This document shows, piece by piece, positions 46,957 through 60,500 of a stretch of DNA of 64,000 nucleotides. The DNA lies in the NCBI GenBank assembly GCA_018881555.1, contig JACAXG010000031.1, positions 7,065,127 through 7,129,126 of the forward strand. Reading direction: 5' to 3'. Position numbers and translations under genes: made by a program. Source of the stretch: Amblyornis subalaris (lineage: Eukaryota; Chordata; Aves; Passeriformes; Ptilonorhynchidae). The stretch's first letter is position 1; each line of letters opens with the position of its first letter. The notes under the pieces are model-generated. The model did no database searches. It was given only the letters and a program-made list of their open reading frames with translations, and was not told the origin of the DNA.

Positions 46957-49900
46957 TATAAAACTGTCTTTTTGACCTGCCTAAGTTCAGGTAAGATTAG
47001 AAGATCCTGTCACTGCTTCTAATTTGTCCATATTGAAAAAGATGTGTGTGTTTCTGTAATGCTCCATTTTAAATGGCTTACGATGCTGTGTAATAAGTGG
47101 GCCTGAATAAAAGTTATAGAATTCTTGTGCTGCCAGTTACTGTTTCACTTACAAATGTCTGGTACTGGGAGTGATGGGTTACTGTGCTCAGGTGAGGAGC
47201 TGCAAGTTGTTAACTTCCATTAACATGATCACCTTTCTTTGCTTCTAACCTAAATTTTAAAATGTAAAATCCCAGCCTCAGCAAAAAGCATTGTGTTTTA
47301 TGACTGAAAGGAACTCAGTGGTAGATCACCTCTCTCCTGCAGAGGATGCTTTCAGCAGTACACAGTGATGGCCTCCAAGGTCTCCAGATTCTGAGAGGAC
47401 ACCTTTCTGCTTCACTTCAGCCCCCTGCCAGCTTTTCACATGGTGGCTATGAACCTTCAGCTGCCGCTGCTCCTGGTAACTGAGGGGAGAGAGCACTCAG
47501 TGTTCTTAGGGCTGGCGTTTGGGATTCCTCCTTTAGCTCTCCCTTCTGGCCTTGGTAAGACTCATGATGCAAAGCAGGCTAGAGCTGGTTGGCATGGATA
47601 TCTAAAATAGTCTTTATCCAGTCTTTATATTTTTAATAGCCTCTCAGATGTGGGGTATAGACAATNTTCCCTGATGCATTTTGGCTAGGATTTTTGTTGC
47701 ACCAGGTCTTTAAGAACTTCCATTTGTTTCAATTCTCCTGTTCTTTAAATCCCACTTCATTCATTTTTCCCAGACTAATACATATGCATTTAAGTCATTT
47801 TTATGTACTAAATATTTCCCCAAATGTGAAACTGTTTCCCTTATGAAAAATCACTGTAAAATATAAGAAGTAACAATAATATTTCTGCAGAGGTATTTTT
47901 AAAAAATGAAGGACAAAGTGTTATGCCCATGGGATAGAAATTATAAGATGGTTCAAAACTGTATAAAAAGCTTGTCATTCTCTGATAAATTCTTCATCTT
48001 TTCAGACTATTTTCCTGTTCAACTCCATTTGTTTCAGCTAAAGGCATCTAGAGGCATTTTCCTTATAGGAATTTAAGAGATTATCCAGTAATTCCTATTA
48101 CTATGTTGTAATTATACATAATTATTAATTTTTCACGCAGGATGCTTAACTTTTTTTCCTAAAATGCATCTGATAATTTTTGTCATAATCCAGCATTTCT
48201 GGAAATGACCAATACAAGTGAGTAATAATGAAATATATGGTTTCTGTGGATATTTACGAGATCTATGCGGTCACTGTCCTGGAAAACAACCAGATTTAAT
48301 AGTGAATTTGAGACTTTCTAAATGATGCTTCTTGTAAGAGGATACTGCATCACATAGTATCTGTGGGTCAGACGCTTCCTGCTCTTGGCACATCAGTGCT
48401 CCTCATCAATACAGTGTCTGAGAATCATCCTGAATGTGTTTCCACTTGTAAAAGTTAAGAAAACATAATTTGGTTTTATNCTGTAGGAGCTAGGAAACAG
48501 TGATTCCCACTTTCTTTTAATTCTCTAATAATGATTCACAAATACAGATGCTGCTGGATTTTTGTTTCAGTTTTCTAATATACCCCATTCATAATAATTG
48601 CAATCCTTCTGGATATTTTAGATGGCTTTTGTCTTTGCTTTTCTATTTCAAGAAATTGATGATAAATGACCTTTAGATCCTTTGGCACTGATGAATTCCA
48701 GTTCTAATGAGCTGTTAAAGGAATAATAAGTGCAGTAAACTGTGTTTGTCACCAGTAACGAGGATAGAGAGGGCCGACTTTTGAGAGAAGTTAAACTAAT
48801 TGACTTAAAAATAGTAGAATGGCCCCTGTGGGTGGCCAGCTACAGGCAATCTTTTTTTTCTTACTTTAGTCAGAACTTTTAATATGTTTGTACTATTGCA
48901 TGTGCATAATCTATCCTTTGCATTAATTATTTGTTCTGTAGAGGCTTTAGAACAGGGTGCTGAGAGTAATGGCAATCTTCCAGTTAGCGCCTCTGAGACA
49001 TGGCTTGATTTGAAGATTAAAGCAACTCCATGCCAGTGGAATTTCTAATAACTGTTAGCCTATCCAAATATTGCTATTTTTGTATGGAAGATGACTGGAT
49101 TCCAACCTGGGTCCCTATGACTTTAATGGAGCTATGACAATTTAGATCCATTTAAGATCTGTCACATCCTTTTAGTTTTGCTTTGTCCTTTTGCACTGTG
49201 GAAACAATGTAAATTTGCATCTTTTCTACTCTAGTAAGTTGAAATGCCATATACATTCTTATACCCCTGTGTTTGTAGCAGAGGACAAAACGGAAGGCAA
49301 TTTGATTTTTGTTTGATTTTAATCTTACCCAGTTCTTTGCTCATATTTCCATAACTCGGTTGTCCTGACTGTGTGTTTGTTTATATATTAAGATATGAGT
49401 CTGTTCAGGTTGATGTCACAATTGAAAATGCACTTTGACATCTTTAAACAGAAGTTGCCAGTGTGGTTTAAAGCTCAGAGACCTATTACCAAAATGAGAT
49501 GACTGCACTGCAAATTTTGGAATTGTTCCAAGCAATTGTACCACAAGGATTACACAAGCTATACCAGTTAAGTGGTAAAATACATTGAATTTGTGGGCTT
49601 TGTTACATGGAGTCAGAGCTGGCTAGCATTTAGCCTGCTTTCTCAGCCTGGAGTATGAAACTACAGGTAACTCACGTGTTCCACTGTTGGGTTAGAATAG
49701 TGCATATTACAGATGAATTAGAGTAAATATCAATAAATATAATTACAGAAATGATATGTTCTCATTTCCTACATTTAAATTCTGAATACTAATTTATAAG
49801 ATGCTGAATGTCATAAAATTTCCAGAAATCCCTGGGTTGCATTTAGTAGCTCACAGCCTGGATGCTGATTTCTTCTCATAAAACTCAGAGGCAGATTGCC

Positions 49901-50043
49901 TGTGGTGGCATAGGAATCTGGACACCAAAGCAAGGCTAGGAAGATTGAGGATGCTGTCCGTGTGTCACTATCAGGAATTTATTTTGGAATGATCCTGAAT
50001 CATAAATATCAGAAATTCATTTTAGTTGTCAACTGTTTCTACT
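46957..50043. other. Unique AT-rich DNA, no gene seen
   Basis: Read on both strands, this holds no open frame of 60 codons or more and no recognised repeat. 47281-47400 faintly resembles an old CR1 tail but was not callable. Confidence 0.5.
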
Positions 50044-50158
50044 GTTGGATGGGGCTCTGAACAACCTGATCTAGTGGAAGGTGTCCCTGCCCACAGCGGG
50101 AGAGTTGGAATAACATGGTCTTTAACGTCCCTTCCAACCCAAACCATTTGATTCTGTG
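50044..50158 (+). mobile_element. CR1 LINE 3' end, young copy, plus strand
   Basis: GTTGGATGGGGCTCTGAACA, ACCTGATCTAGTGGAAGGTG, TCCCTGCCCACAGCGGG, GTCCCTTCCAACCCAAACC and the terminal ATTTGATTCTGTG unit form the last about 115 bp of a bird CR1 in sense orientation. It is strongly 5'-truncated and close to consensus. Confidence 0.95.
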
Positions 50159-51595
50159 TAGGCAGGCTCTTTTGGCCAGTGTGTGTAGAAGTGTAAAATC
50201 GTAATACTTATTTCTGAGCCAGACTTACGAAGTTTCCTAAAACACCACATTTGGCCCACATGGTTCCAATCAGAGCAGTTGTAGTAGTTCCCTTTCCTTT
50301 GCCTTGGATCAGTCCAGGGGGACAGGGAATATGTTTTAGAGGCTGTGTTCGGGAGGACCGTACCCAAGCTTGCCTGCCTTTTAACCAAATTTTAGCGCAT
50401 ACCTCCCAAGTACCTCTTTGAAATATTACTCTCAATTTAGCTCTTTGCTGCAGGTGTCAAGCAACAAATTTCAGATCCCACTTGTGCTGACATTTGCTCT
50501 TGGGGAGAAGGAAATTAGATTTCTACTAGTCTGAAACCAGAAACAAATGTTAGAACTGAGAGCAGTTTGTTTGAGCCATAATTTGGAAGGCTGCAAAAAT
50601 AATGAAGTTGGTAGCCGAAGCTGCTTTTTGCCCTTCTATGCAGGAAAGCTGAAATGATTCCTTCTTTATACTCAGATTTTCTTTTTTTCTCTAATGTGTG
50701 AGGTAAAAGGAGGGAATTTTCTGATTGTAAATCCACCTTTCAGAATTGCCTGATCTTTTCACTTTTGTATCCGGCCAACATTGGTGCAGATTTTCCTTCC
50801 TTTTTAAAGGTTCAGCTTGGCATAGAGGCTGAGGAAGAGGTTTTCCCCAGGTTACATGGGCAAAGTTCATTACAGGTTGGGGCAGTTTTGGTGGTTGAAG
50901 AGAAGCACAGAAACCATGGTTATGCAGAGAAGCTGTCCTGTGGAAAAGGGAAATAAGGGCAGTGCGAGTCACATCAGTGAGTCCCTGGCTCCCGGCTCTT
51001 TCAGGGACCACATGTGACCCAGTCCTTCATGAACACATCCCTGTGTGGAAAGAGAGGGTTTCAAAGGGCCCCAGGACGCCCAGTCTCATGACAATTTCCT
51101 TCTTGTCTGCACTGGGAACACCTCAGCTGATCTAAGGGAAGGAAGCTGTGAGCAAGCCAAGCTCCTCGCTGGGGCAAGCAAGAGCATCTCAGGGGTGTCC
51201 TTGGCATATGCCNGACCTGCACTGTGTACGCTAGCAAAGAATGGAACCATACTTCCCACTTTAAAGAACAGCTCTTTTCTGTGTTTATTGACGTTCCTCG
51301 TTTTTTTATCAAGCCATCTGCCAGGTATGACAGGAAGATTTTGACATCAATATGTTATGAATTACAAGTTCTCTTCTTCCCATCACATCCAAGAGAAAGC
51401 CATAGCTGTCTAAGACTAGGGGAACTAGAGGAATAAATCCTGCTTTTATTTCAGGGAAAAAAATGGNATGAAAAAGTATTAGAGAAAGCATTTAAAAAGC
51501 CTGTCTCATCCTCACATGGGTCCTGTAAAGCAGTGTGAAACTTCATAGTTGCTGTTTGTTCTCTGAGAATAATTGTTCCATCCAGCTTGTACTTA
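50159..51595. other. Mixed unique DNA, no gene seen
   Basis: 50.7-51.4 kb is less AT-rich and has several overlapping frames on both strands (longest 106 codons at 50691-51011 minus) without any recognisable domain. Nothing else is recognised. Confidence 0.5.
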
Positions 51596-51727
51596 GAGAA
51601 TCAGAGAATGGTTTGGGTTAGAAAGGACCTTTAAAGGTNGTCTAGTTCCAATCTCCCTGCCTTGGGCAGGGACACTTTTCACTAGATCAGCTTGCTCGGA
51701 GCCCCATCCAGCCTGGCCTTGAACACC
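51596..51727 (-). mobile_element. CR1 LINE 3' fragment, minus strand
   Basis: GAATCAGAGAATGGTTTGGG, TTAGAAAGGACCTTTAAAGG, GGGCAGGGACACTTTTCAC, GCTTGCTCGGAGCCCCATCC and GCCTGGCCTTGAACAC follow the reverse-complement CR1 3' end, with the tail at the left. It is 5'-truncated at about 130 bp. Confidence 0.93.
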
Positions 51728-52369
51728 ACACTTGTCAGGTTGGAACTAGTCTACAATTTGTTGAATGTTAAAGGGCAAGTTTGGTCCCAAGACTGAGGGG
51801 TTTAGGGTCAGTTATTTGGCCTACAAAGGTATATATGTCAGAAATCCTGTTAGCATAGAGGTGCCAGTACTTTCTTCTCATCACCTCATCCTAGGGGCTG
51901 ATTTTCATAAATCCACATTTCTGCCAGGAGATTTAAATACCCCATTTTTCTTCTCCCATTGAAATTCATTATAGTGTATTTTCAGTAAAATATACAGCAT
52001 AATATATGTTTTGGTTTTTTAGTAGTTACTGTAATTAGTCCCCAGCCACAGGCTGAGAGCAGGCGATTAGAGAGAGCATAAGTAATGTATCTTTAAATAT
52101 TCTTTAGCTGTTGGGAGAAGGCAGACAGACATTTCTGTGGTATCTAATGATGGCAGAATTTGCTGGACTTAGCCAGTGAACAAATCTGACGTGTCTCTTC
52201 GGTGATGCTGCCCTGGATATTGCTTCTGCCATTTCTGTTTGCAGTCTCATTTTTTGAGACTGTTAAAAATCAGTGCTTTTAGTCTTGAACTTACATATAC
52301 TTTTGGAAATAACTGATCTCTACTGGAGNTTTCCTCATCTTTTCTTTTTTTTGTTAACAAAAGCTAGAA
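51728..52369. other. Unique AT-rich DNA
   Basis: No gene or repeat is recognised. Confidence 0.5.
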
Positions 52370-52413
52370 CTTAAAAAAAAAACAACAAAACCAACAACCA
52401 CAAACCCCACCAA
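52370..52413. repeat. A-rich (CAA)n-like tract
   Basis: A poly-A run is followed by CAACAAAACC and CCACAAACCCC units, of the same type as the tracts at 2168 and 21497. Confidence 0.8.
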
Positions 52414-55400
52414 CATTCTTTAACCAGTTTGGATGTGGTATTATGGCTCCTTATCAACACTGGAGGCTGATGTCTACATCCTCACGTAATGACAGGTTTA
52501 GCCTTTGTGATCCATATGATGACCAGGATTTCCTGGAATATATTGGACAAACAGGAAAATGCAGTACCAAGAAGCAGTGAGAATTTTTCTCTGCCTAATT
52601 TGCTTTTATGGACTGAAATTGGTTGTGGAAACTGGTTCATGACTGCCATCCAAACCTCCAGCAGCTTAGGAAAGATAATCAAAAGCATCGAAGGAAGAAG
52701 CTTGTTAGTGGCAGAGCTTCTGAAAGCACATCAGAAAAGCGCTTCAAAATAATTCAGACTTTTGAATATCTCAGATTGATGCATGCATTATNAGGTGAAA
52801 TTACGATAGTCCTCAGAGGTCCTGCAGAAGGAGGGGACAGCAGAATTTTTTTTCCCATGACATANCACGACTTTTTCACTTGTTATGATCTGGAAAGGTG
52901 ATGTATAAATATTTGTTCCGTCTTTCTTTGACCTTGTGGTGACTTTTACCGGGGTATCATCCATAAATAAGGAATTGGTCTTCATTTAATTTAGTACCTA
53001 ACCTTCAGGAGGGACGTTTTCTGGCCCCTTGCAAATGGATATTAAAATATTTTGGCCTCAGCCTAGTGCAAGAGTATAGACACAAAAAATATGTTGGGTT
53101 ATTTTGGATGTATTTTCGGTACCTTATAATTATGGATGACTTCACATCAAATGTCACAGACTTGTTTATAAGTGAAATATTTAGAGCAATATAAGAAACC
53201 TCAGAAGAGTGATGTAGGATGGTTTTTAACAGAGACAATAATGTGATGACTAAAGAGATGATGAGCCCAGTAGTGCTACCAGCCAATATCACAGTGAATG
53301 AGCTGCAGACAAGGTGAGAGAGATACATACATCCAAAGCTGCAAAAGCACAGCTGATCCATAGGCTGAGCATCAAAATAACCCTTCAAGTGACTTCACAG
53401 CCCTGGCACTGCTGTAAGGAGTGTACTGGTGCCCTACCAATTAAAGCCCAAGGTTTAATCCTCTTCTGTGTGTTCCTTCAGACTGGGTCTTTTCTTGTCC
53501 CTTTTTCTTGTACTTGATTTTTTTTTTTTCCAATGTCTCCACTGTGGACACCACTACTTGGCTTTCCTGATAGGCATGTGGAGCCACATCTGCCTGTGGT
53601 TAATCATACCAGGTACTAATGAAACTTAGCAAGCAGAACATCCAAAGTGGAGCATTAAGATCATCTTAAAACTCTCCCACTGTGCCTCCTTGAGAAGAAT
53701 GGTGGTGGAAAATGTTGTTTAGACACCTCTCTGGTGCAGGGAGCTAAAGCACTGGAAAGACTGATGACCAGCTTCAGGAGATTAATGAGTCCTTGGTGGA
53801 GAAGTTGGATATAAATCTGTCTAAAGGCAAGTTTGGAGTAAAATCACAGATGGAAGATGATTGTTAAGCATTTTGAGGTAAATTGATATATTAGGGGTGC
53901 TTCAGATGATGAAAGTAGCCAACACACTGAGACCTGACTGCTTCAAAAGTTGCGAGTCACAAGGCAGTGGCAGGATTATATCTTGGACAAATGGGGATGG
54001 AACAAGACTTCAGGGGATGGAGTAGTGCTGTGAGCAGCTTCCTTGGAAGAGAGAAAGGATTAATCATAGTACACAGTTAAGGTTTTAGAAATGCTATTTC
54101 TTCTTCCAAGGAGACTTGTGGGGCTAGAAAGAGTAAGGGATAGGTAAAAGGTAAAGTTGAATGAGGAAGACCTTGTGCACAGGGCAGCCCCGTCACACAC
54201 GTGACTGTGCTGTGCTGGAGTGACCACGTGCCATTTGTTTGGAGTCCCACCAAGGCAAGGAGTTGTTAATCTAGACATACATGGATTGTATGGACTGTGC
54301 ATAGCAAGGAGCAGAACATTGCTACTTATAATTAATGCTACTTACCATGTAAATTAATTCACAGAGCCAAAAATGTTGTGAATATATATCTTAAGTTGAT
54401 ACTTCAAACATAGGCAGAATGAAGTACGGAAGAGGTAATGTCATCATATTTCTGCAGGCTTGTTATAGAAACATGTATTTTCATAGAGCATACATCAGAG
54501 GCCCAGGGAGAAGGCAGTACCTCAAAAAGATAAACGTACTTTCAGCATGGTGTTCAATCCATGCTTTTGCTTTTTTCCCCCTCAGCTACTTAAAGCCCAC
54601 CGGAAATTGTCCTCATTAGAGTGTCACTTGACAACACATCAAGTGGTTGGCTTACAACAATGGGATTTTAGTGAAAGCTAAAGTGTATATATTTAAATTA
54701 AATAAATACTGCCAAGTTGTTAAGATTATTTTATGAATACTTCTCAGTGAAAGGAGAACACAGCTAGGAGTTGAGAATCTAGCACATAAGCGTTAGTGTC
54801 TGGAAACTATACAGAATTTTTTAGCCTATTAGCTTGCTAACCAGGTGCTCCTTGGACTTAGCCTTATTTTGTAAACTCAGGCTGTGCCTGTACCTGCAGG
54901 TAATGAGGTAATGTTGTTAGATGTGGAGGACACCTATTTCTTTCTTGGACTTCTTCCATTTTCAGGCTTTGGCATTCTAAGAGCTTGTCAGAGAGAGACA
55001 TCTGGAATGTGATTGTTATTGGAGGTGGCTGTAAATGTCTGTTACAGCATTTTTTGGGCAGAAGATGGGGGATTTGTCTCATTCAAAATTTGTGGAAGGT
55101 ATCTTATTTTCTTAGTTAAAAGCAAAATTTTTTGGAAGATGCAGCCTCCCTTTCTCTTCGGTCCTTTTATGCCCCTGGTTTCCAGCACAGACTAGTTTTT
55201 GGGCTGAGAAATTTTAGCTTGAGATTTATAGGGTTTTATAGTATGAACCTTTCTAAAAAGAGAAAACACTTTACAAGAAGACATTGGTTAAATGTCTGTC
55301 TGCCCACAACGTACATTTGCCTCCATTACCATATCTGAGCATCTAGGAAACTTTTACATTTTTCAGGACTTATAGCCTGAACTTGTTTCTCTTTATTTCA

Positions 55401-57501
55401 GCATTTGTAAAATACATCTTATTCTCATTTATTCTTCTTTTCCAATCCATAACTGTGCTCATTTTAGTCAGGGCTGAAAGAAGTCTCAGCACAACATCAT
55501 AGCTGTTCCTTTCATCAGTCCAGCCCTTCTTCTGGCACACTGTGCTGCCTTTCCTAAAATACAGCTTTCTTCTGCTCCCCTTATGTGCCTGGAATAGGCT
55601 TTTTCTTTGTATGCAGCCTGAGCCCTGTAAACATGGACACNGCCGGAGTTCCTTTAATAAATTAGCTGTTAGCACATTCAAAACTTTTAAACAATGGGGT
55701 GTTTTGCTGCAGCGAGGGAGGAATCTTCATCATATCAGAAGTTGTCCTCATCACTCTGGGAGTTACATCTCAGGAAACTGCCACCAGTGTTATTAGCAGC
55801 AGCTCCCTGGCATGCCAGGGGAACCCGGAGATTGATGCTTAACCCTTCCACTGCCCTTGTTTATTTAGTTGGTCAGCCAAATGAGCGTGAGAGAAATCCA
55901 TCCATAGGCACTGTGCAGAGAATCAAAGAGTTTTGTCTAATAAGGGAGGTCTCAATCCTAGAAATGTGAGCAATCAAAAGCATTATTTTAGTGCAACAAC
56001 CCTTGGTACTGAGTCAGACCCAGAGGCAGGGAGACAGCACCGATACCCCATATCTGTTTTTATTTGCTTTGCTGTATCACAGGCTTTGCAGAGCAGCTGT
56101 AAACAATGTGCTGGTGGCATTGGAGATGATGNAGTTGTTGGAAATAGATTCCTGGAGGATTAGAGGTGTGATCGCAGTGCCTGACTCTTGAGACTCCTCT
56201 GAATAACAAGTCCTCATATTGATTTCCCTTTATGGTGAGAAGTGAGGCGATCGGGGGAGATGGATATAGATAAGCACATTTCTACTTAGATGAGGACTTG
56301 TTAGGGTCTGCTGAAAATCCCATTGCTTTGGAAGAGAAAAATCCCCAGTTGCTTTCCAAGCGATTAATCTGTTTGTGATTACTTTATTAAAAATTCCTCT
56401 GACTGTTCTCATAACACTCATTTATAGGGTTAACCACACAATTATCTCCTGGTATTTGCTAGCTATTTTTGTTCCCTCATATTTATTTAAACATTTTGCC
56501 ATCAAAGACTTCAGTGATGCATTCAGATAATGGCCACAGGTAATTGCTTTAACAAGAGAGTCACCAGAGAAATTTCTGCTGTAATACCAGCCTGGGATGA
56601 CCATTCCCTGTTAGACTGTAAGAAAAGCAGTGTCATATTAGGGTAAACCTCACCACTTTCAGAGGAAATCATGTGAATACCAAGCAGACAGGCATTTAGC
56701 AGCAGAAGTCAGGGAAAAACCACAACTATTTCTTTGTAGACTATCCAGCTGTGTATTAGGTATAATATTCCTAGGAGTGGTCGTCTCTGTAAATGGAAAC
56801 AGATGGGGGAAACGCTGTATGCCTGCCTAACCTCTGCTCATGCTAATGGGAAAATCCTTGGCCTGGGTTCAGTTGGTGTTGCTGTTTTTCTTGGAAGGCT
56901 CATTGGGCATCTTGCATGGTATATAATGCACAATGTCTGCCTAAATATGCATTATGAAGTGTTCTGTGTATATCTGTTCTTAGAGATTTGGCATTGTCTC
57001 TTGGGCTTATATAGTATGGGCCTTTAAAAACAGCCCTCCTCCACAAAAAAAACACCAAAAAGCAGAGACCCAAACAGCTTTCCAACACACCAGCTTTGGT
57101 AATTCAATACCACCACCCGTTCCTTTGCTTTTAAATAGACAAAAGAAGTGGAAAGGACCCCACAGCTTGAAAGCTGANGCAATTTTGGCCTCTAACAAAA
57201 GCCTTTGCTTTGAAAAAGAAAAGATATTTGTTAAACTACTTAAGGAGTTAATTTTCAATCACTAAGGCAGTTGAGATACAAAAAATGAAGGGAAAAAAAA
57301 AGTTAAAACAAGCATGGCAAGACATTTTTTTTTTCTGTCAGGAAATTAAAACAGTGGTTTGTGGATGCTGATGCAGATTCAGCGCTGAAGAAGAATGCAC
57401 CCCGAGGGGCAAATCCTCCACCCTGCACATCAGGGATGATATCTTCCAATTTAATGTGTGTTTCTGCCCTTTCCTGTTTGCAGGCTTATGTGAAGAGAAC
57501 T
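52414..57501. other. Unique AT-rich DNA, no gene seen
   Basis: The longest frame, 127 codons at 53005-53388 (minus), has a hydrophobic V/I/L/S run that could look like membrane segments, but no homology is recognised and no splice or regulatory context supports it. Other frames near 55.0-56.2 kb overlap each other. No repeat is recognised. Confidence 0.5.
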
Positions 57502-57514
57502 GGGGGGGGGGGGG
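57502..57514 (+). repeat. G13 homopolymer
   Basis: Thirteen consecutive G follow AACT. Such a run is prone to length variation and base-calling error, so its exact length should not be trusted. Confidence 0.9.
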
Positions 57515-60500
57515 AGATTCTTCTATCTTTTATTATTGATTTCCCAAAATCAGAAGTCTCCTAATAGAGAGGAGGCTTAAAAGCAATCAATAGTGTTTAT
57601 CTTACGAGACAGTAGTTCAAACTGCAGTGGAAAGTGGTGTAATTCACCCTTTCCCTTGTTACTGATCGTCTTATTTAGTGCAGTGCTGCACAACAGCTCC
57701 AGGTTTTAATGCTGTAAATCCCTTAATTATGCACTCCCCAAATGTGTTAAAAATAATATAAAAGTGTTAGTCAGGCATTTCTGGCTTTATCTCCCTCCTC
57801 CAGTACTCATATTCTGTTTGCAACTCACTACAACTTAACTATGTGATTTGTATTGGAAAGATTGTTTTTTTGGTTCATTTCACTTTATTATCTTTCAGCA
57901 GAGCTGTGACATCCACTTAGATATCTTTACTGCAATTGTTTTGTGATGAGATCAGATTGCCCTCTGTAGATACATCACAATAACAAGGAAGAGAAAATTC
58001 AGGCCACCTTGCTTCCTTTTGATGAGCTGCTGTAGCCTGGCTTCCTGAAGAAAAAGAAAAAAGAAAAGAAAAAGAATAGTGCATAAAAGAACAATGAAAA
58101 AAATTCAATCAAAATAGCTCTGAATTAAGGCAGATTGAACCTTTTAAATACACACAACATGAATATAAAGAAAGTAGTTGGTTCTGAAAGTTATATTGTG
58201 GTAAAAAACCCATAAAANCTCCTAAAAATTGTGGTTTGTGTATTTGTCTTATTTCAACAGAGATCACGTTTTGATTCTTCTGATGGAAAATATTTTTAAT
58301 GGCTACTTTCCATAGCTTTCAGGCTTCAAAACCTGTCCATGGCTGTACTGTTTATTGAAAACAACATTTTCTTTTCAAATTGTACTGATGTTCACTGAAG
58401 GAATCCTGTCTGCAACACCTCCCAACTCACCAGCTCACATCATGGACTCTCAGATCAACCAACTCATACTCACAGGGGTTGGCAACAGGCAGTATGATTG
58501 AAGTCATTAACTTTCCAGATCAACTTAATAGGTCAGGTTGAAACCTAATATTTGGGAAGCTCCACAAAGGCTTCCAAGGCTACAGGCAAGATCCTCTCAA
58601 AATTATTTTGGAGTTTTCTTGACTCTTTCTTCTTAGTGAAGGAAAGGTTAGGATAGTGATAGCTTTGTGACTGTGAGCTCCAGCCAGCTGCAGCTCTGTG
58701 GCTTGCTCCATGCCTGGCAGCATTGCAGCAGCAGGTCCTTCATATCACTGGGATTATTCCCTAGTGCAGCATTCCAGGCTCCAGTGGAAGAGCTCTGCAG
58801 GGAAATGAAGCCTAGAAACACAGATCCAAGTGGCAGTACATCCTGCGGCACACGGCAAGAAAAGTGCAGCAGNAGAAAGGCTCATTTCCAGAGCTGTTCC
58901 TTCTGCAAATCATCAGAGCGGCTTCTTCAATGTTCCAGGAGAAAATAACCCGTTCTACAAAAAAATGCCGCCTCCCTCTTCAGTGCAGTAAAGAGAAAAT
59001 ATCCATTGTGAGGCATTTAGAGACAGCTAATGGCAGGAGGGATGTGACCTCTTGTCCTCTTCCATGGAGGCAGAAGTGTGCAAGGGTCATCACAGGTGAG
59101 CCTGGCCCAAGTCCTCTCACAATCAAAGGAGCCCAACCGAGTTCAGTGTGAACAGGTCAGAGCAACCTTGCAAATCATATCAGGGAATTTCAACCAGGTT
59201 GCCTGCCTCTGCTTTAGTGTTTTTCTGGTGTTCCTCAACTTCAGAAGAATGGATAGTGCAGTCTTATTGTTGCCAATTCTTGTGATATTTGATGTTTCTC
59301 TGAAAGCCTGAGCTTTGAATGGCTTACNAGACACAGATTTTATGTTTTTTAAGCTATTTTGTGTGTGCTTTTAATATGTTCTAGTCTTTTGTAGTTGGAA
59401 AACACAGGTGAAAGCATGACCTGAGTTCCTAAAAGCTCAGAAATGACAAGGCAGAAGAGATACCCACTTTCATTAGTTTGTGACATGCTGGTTTTTTTTA
59501 AGCTGTCATCATGATTAAGGCTGTAAATATGGTGTTTACAGCTACAGTATGTTTTTAGTTCTGCAGACAGCATGAGGCAGTANGAATGGAATGCTGTGTT
59601 AGTCCCACAGAAGTTCAATCACTCCAACAGAATTTCTTAGTAGGCAGAGCTGCCTTCGAAGGAGGAAGATGCCATCTTCATCCTGCANAGTAATCGAAAA
59701 ATAATGAAAGTCTTCCTCCCCCACGAAAGCATCATCTTGCTGTGAATCAAGAGGCAGTTCATACCATCATATGACATCCCTTGAAAACTGGCATTTGTAG
59801 AGATGTCACATTGGAAATGTTACAGTTATAGGACTTCCATTATATGTATTATAAATCCACATTTTAGAGGGTTGTAGTTTAACCGTATACAATCACTGTG
59901 CTTTGAAACTTGGCTTAAAAATCACAGCCCTGGAACAGATATTTCTATAAGAGAAGATATTTGAGAAAACTGATTTGACTTTTCAGAGATTTAGACATGT
60001 TCAAGTTAGTTCTCAGCACATTAGACTTCCAGAAGTGAAATTTGAGTGAGTTACCAGATACAAGAATGTGGAGCTTTGGGTGGGTGTGACATGATCCACA
60101 GCAAGTAANAGTTTGGTTTTAATAATGAGGAATAGTGTAAATGCAGGGACATGCTGGGTGAGTTTTAACATGTGACTACTGAAGATTGGAGTCAGAAGCT
60201 AAATCAGTTGGAATCATCTCCAAGATCAGCTTTGTGTATGCTCCGTGCATACTTGCAGGTGAAATCAGAGGTAATGAACCTGGATGGAGCTGCTTGACTC
60301 CAAAGGTGTTACAGTCAGGTCCTGTCTGTGTGATGTGGAAAAGGGCCACAAATTACCCATTCTGTGAGATCAAGAACTCCCTGTCCTCTCGAGGCGCTTG
60401 AGGTTGCAAAGAACTTGGAGTAGGTAGGAGTCATGGAAAAGAAGTGCCAGGTAGACTCGTGTCTGTTATGGGAGTTGGTTGTTGGAGTTGAGATGGTTTA

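Noticed and set aside
47281..47400. Possible very old CR1 tail
   Set aside because: Word order is only vaguely similar and no diagnostic block is present.
53005..53388. 127-codon minus frame with hydrophobic segments
   Set aside because: No recognised homology, no splice or promoter context, and AT-rich DNA readily encodes I/L/F/S-rich chance peptides.
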